From Acidobacteriaceae bacterium (GTDB taxonomy: Bacteria; Acidobacteriota; Terriglobia; Terriglobales; Acidobacteriaceae), in assembly GCA_003133425.1 (NCBI GenBank), contig PKXI01000179.1, forward strand, positions 4,438-30,144: DNA of 25,707 nucleotides, given 5' to 3'. The notes under the pieces were generated by a model. That model did not search any database. It was given only the letters and a program-made list of their open reading frames with translations, and was not told where the DNA came from. Shown piece after piece: positions 24,177-25,707 of the stretch. A program made the translations under genes and the position numbers. Positions within the stretch are counted from its first letter, which is position 1; each line of letters starts with the position of its first letter.

Positions 24177-24887
24177 ATGAAATACACACAGGAGAACGCC
24201 GACGCACCATCCGATACTCGCGCAGATTCTGCGCGAGTTGAATCCGGGTACGAGAATCTCGACCCGAATGCAACGAAGGCCGCGTACGAGGGTCTCAACT
24301 CGGCTCTGGAGAGCCTTGCCGAACAGGTCATCCACACCATTGACCAAATCATTCCGCATTTGGCAGGTATGCAAGCTCTCCTCAGCCAACGCGGCAAGGC
24401 ACGGAAGACGGTACTCAAAGAGGCTGGTTTGCCCTCGTGGACTGAATACGCTCGTGGATTCGCATCGAAGCTGGACGTTTCAGTCCGAACCATCCAAGAC
24501 CACATTACAAAGCTGAGGAATCCCGGTCCCAAGTCTGAGCCCAAGTCGAAGCCCATCACACCACTCGATACACGCCAGCAAGCGGTCTTATACAAAAAGT
24601 CGCTGGCAGCGGATGCCGTTGTTGCCGCTGTTAAGAACGGCGGTGACGTATCGAAGGCAGTAGCCAAGTATGAGAAGGTCACTGTCTTCCCGGTGGAAGT
24701 ATCCAAGCTATCTGTGATTCCTGCTAAGTTCGACTGTGCCGGATGCCGGGATATGCACCAAGGAATCGCTCACCTTGCACAGTCCAATCCTGACTGGACG
24801 GATAAACGTTTGGCCGAAGAGAGCGGAACCAGCCTCACTATTGTTCGGCAAGCGAGAGTGCGCTTTCTCGTATGGAGAGCGGCATGA
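24177..24887 (+). CDS. Putative DNA-binding protein with helix-turn-helix features
   Basis: This 236-residue protein probably binds DNA. A helix-turn-helix-like stretch lies at about residues 90-118 (EYARGFASKLDVSVRTIQDH), followed by a Pro/Lys linker (PGPKSEPKSKP). A second one lies near the C terminus (DKRLAEESGTSLTIVRQAR). Between them CAGCRDMH has two cysteines that might bind a metal. The N-terminal part is acidic and helical (around residues 30-75). Such proteins occur on plasmids, phages and integrative elements as replication, partition or regulatory factors; which of these applies cannot be told here. I chose ATG 24177 because AAAGGAG stands six bases before it; the frame is open from 24147. 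Its stop codon overlaps an ATG (ATGA at 24884), directly before the transposase. Confidence 0.7.
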   Translation: MKYTQENADAPSDTRADSARVESGYENLDPNATKAAYEGLNSALESLAEQVIHTIDQIIPHLAGMQALLSQRGKARKTVLKEAGLPSWTEYARGFASKLDVSVRTIQDHITKLRNPGPKSEPKSKPITPLDTRQQAVLYKKSLAADAVVAAVKNGGDVSKAVAKYEKVTVFPVEVSKLSVIPAKFDCAGCRDMHQGIAHLAQSNPDWTDKRLAEESGTSLTIVRQARVRFLVWRAA

Positions 24888-24915
24888 ATACTTCTGAGTT
24901 TCCTATCCGAGCGAT

Positions 24916-25686
24916 GTGAGCGACGAGGAGTGGGCCTTTGTAGCGCCCTATCTGGCGCTGTGCAAAGAGGACGCCCAACAGCGGGACCACAACTTGCGGG
25001 CGGTGTTCAACGGCCTGCGCTATATTGTGCGCACCGGCGGCCAGTGGCGCTACATGCCCAACGATCTTCCTCCGTGGCCGGTGGTCTATCAACAGACCCA
25101 GCGCTGGATTCGCGCCCGATGTTTCGAGACGATGGTCGAGGACTTGCGCATGTTGTTACGCGAATTCTCAGGACGCAAGGCGCAACCGACGGCGATGATT
25201 CTGGACAGCCGCACGCTGCAATCCACGCCCGAGTCCGGGGCGCGAGCGGGTTACGATGGAGCCAAGCGGCGCAAAGGATCCAAGGTCCACGCGGCAGTGG
25301 ACACGCTGGGCCATTTGCTGGCCTTGCATGTCACGCCGGCCAACGAGCAGGATCGCGCACAGGTCGGCGAACTGGCCCGGCAAGTGCAGCAGATCACAGA
25401 AGAGAACGTCGAGCTGGCCTATGTGGATCAGGGCTACACGGGAGAGGCGGCTGAAGAAGCGGCAGCCGAGCATGGTATCCAACTGGAAGTAGTCAAGCAT
25501 ACCGAAGCCAAACGTGGCTTCGTACTGTTACCGCGAAGATGGGTAGTGGAGAGAAGCTTCGCTTGGGCTGCCCGCTTCCGCCGCCTGGCTCGCGACTACG
25601 AAAGACTCGCCACTACCCTCGGGGCCTTCCACTTCCTCGCCTTCGCTTGCCTCATGATCGCCCAACTCTTCAGGCTGCTCGCATGA
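24916..25686 (+). CDS. IS5-family DDE transposase
   Basis: This 256-residue transposase moves an IS5-type insertion sequence. All parts are visible: the N-terminal IS5-type domain ([12 protein letters not shown]), DDE residues in MILDSRTLQ (Asp), AYVDQGYTG (Asp) and WVVERSFAW (Glu), and the [10 protein letters not shown] signature after the Glu. The reading [10 protein letters not shown] typical of the family start is in frame from 24898, but a stop (24895-24897) precedes it and no ATG is available in this frame. Translation could use GTG 24916. The nearby ATG at 24884 is in another frame and stops after 11 codons. The start thus looks damaged, or the element is truncated at its left end. The right end runs out of the window. 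Confidence 0.9.
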   Translation: MSDEEWAFVAPYLALCKEDAQQRDHNLRAVFNGLRYIVRTGGQWRYMPNDLPPWPVVYQQTQRWIRARCFETMVEDLRMLLREFSGRKAQPTAMILDSRTLQSTPESGARAGYDGAKRRKGSKVHAAVDTLGHLLALHVTPANEQDRAQVGELARQVQQITEENVELAYVDQGYTGEAAEEAAAEHGIQLEVVKHTEAKRGFVLLPRRWVVERSFAWAARFRRLARDYERLATTLGAFHFLAFACLMIAQLFRLLA

Positions 25687-25707
25687 AGTTAACTGGAGAG
25701 TGCCAAG
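25687..25707 (+). mobile_element. Start of the right end of the IS element
   Basis: The last bases, behind the transposase stop, end in GGAGAGTGCCAAG. This is where the right inverted terminal repeat of an IS5-type element would be expected. The reverse complement of this piece is not found upstream of the transposase, so the left terminal repeat is missing or differs. The window ends before the right terminus can be confirmed. Confidence 0.4.

Noticed and set aside
21561..25707. Search for a second copy of the tRNA-Leu 3' end as the far attachment site
   Set aside because: I found no second copy in this part, so no island right boundary can be called inside the window.

Overview
The window looks like a piece of an Acidobacteriota chromosome, most likely class Terriglobia. 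This is inferred from gene style: two very long Oar-type TonB-dependent receptors with an N-terminal carboxypeptidase-regulatory-like domain, Tat-exported TIM-barrel proteins, and a large secreted TPR-CHAT protein. No 16S rRNA gene or other taxonomic marker is present.

Layout, left to right. (1) 274-2946 (-): a large exported protein of unknown function with a Pro/Ala-rich tail. (2) 3376-5799 (+): a copper-type P1B ATPase with a YHS domain and two CPMHP metal-binding modules instead of a classical HMA domain. (3) 6203-6751 (+): a small serine recombinase with a shortened hinge. (4) 7399-13761 (+): a three-gene block made of a TonB-dependent receptor broken by an in-frame TAA and two related Tat-signal TIM-barrel proteins. 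It resembles a glycan uptake and degradation locus. It is bracketed by two copies of a 52-bp sequence in inverted orientation (6842-6893 and 13822-13873, 50/52 identical). (5) 21072-13987 (-): a secreted protein with about twelve TPR units and a C-terminal CHAT (caspase-like) domain, then a second, intact TonB-dependent receptor. The receptor is preceded by a decayed copy of the promoter, start codon and signal peptide of the TPR-CHAT gene, so a paralogue once stood there or the receptor captured its 5' region. (6) 21146-25707 (+): an integration hot spot. It holds an integrase C-terminal remnant, tRNA-Leu(UAG), a complete tyrosine recombinase directly behind the tRNA, a 573-bp stretch rich in small repeats, a 35-codon ORF with a very good ribosome binding site, two genes of unknown function (one with helix-turn-helix character), and an IS5-family transposase. 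The right boundary of this island is not in the window.

How the parts may work together (inference). The receptor plus two exported barrel proteins would import and process one glycan, possibly under a LacI-type regulator, but the receptor is now interrupted. The TPR-CHAT protein and the second receptor share an ancestral upstream region and may be, or once have been, co-regulated. The least explained parts are the 52-bp inverted bracket, the ghost TPR-CHAT 5' end with its 36-bp conserved leader, and the tRNA-Leu island with its unknown genes.
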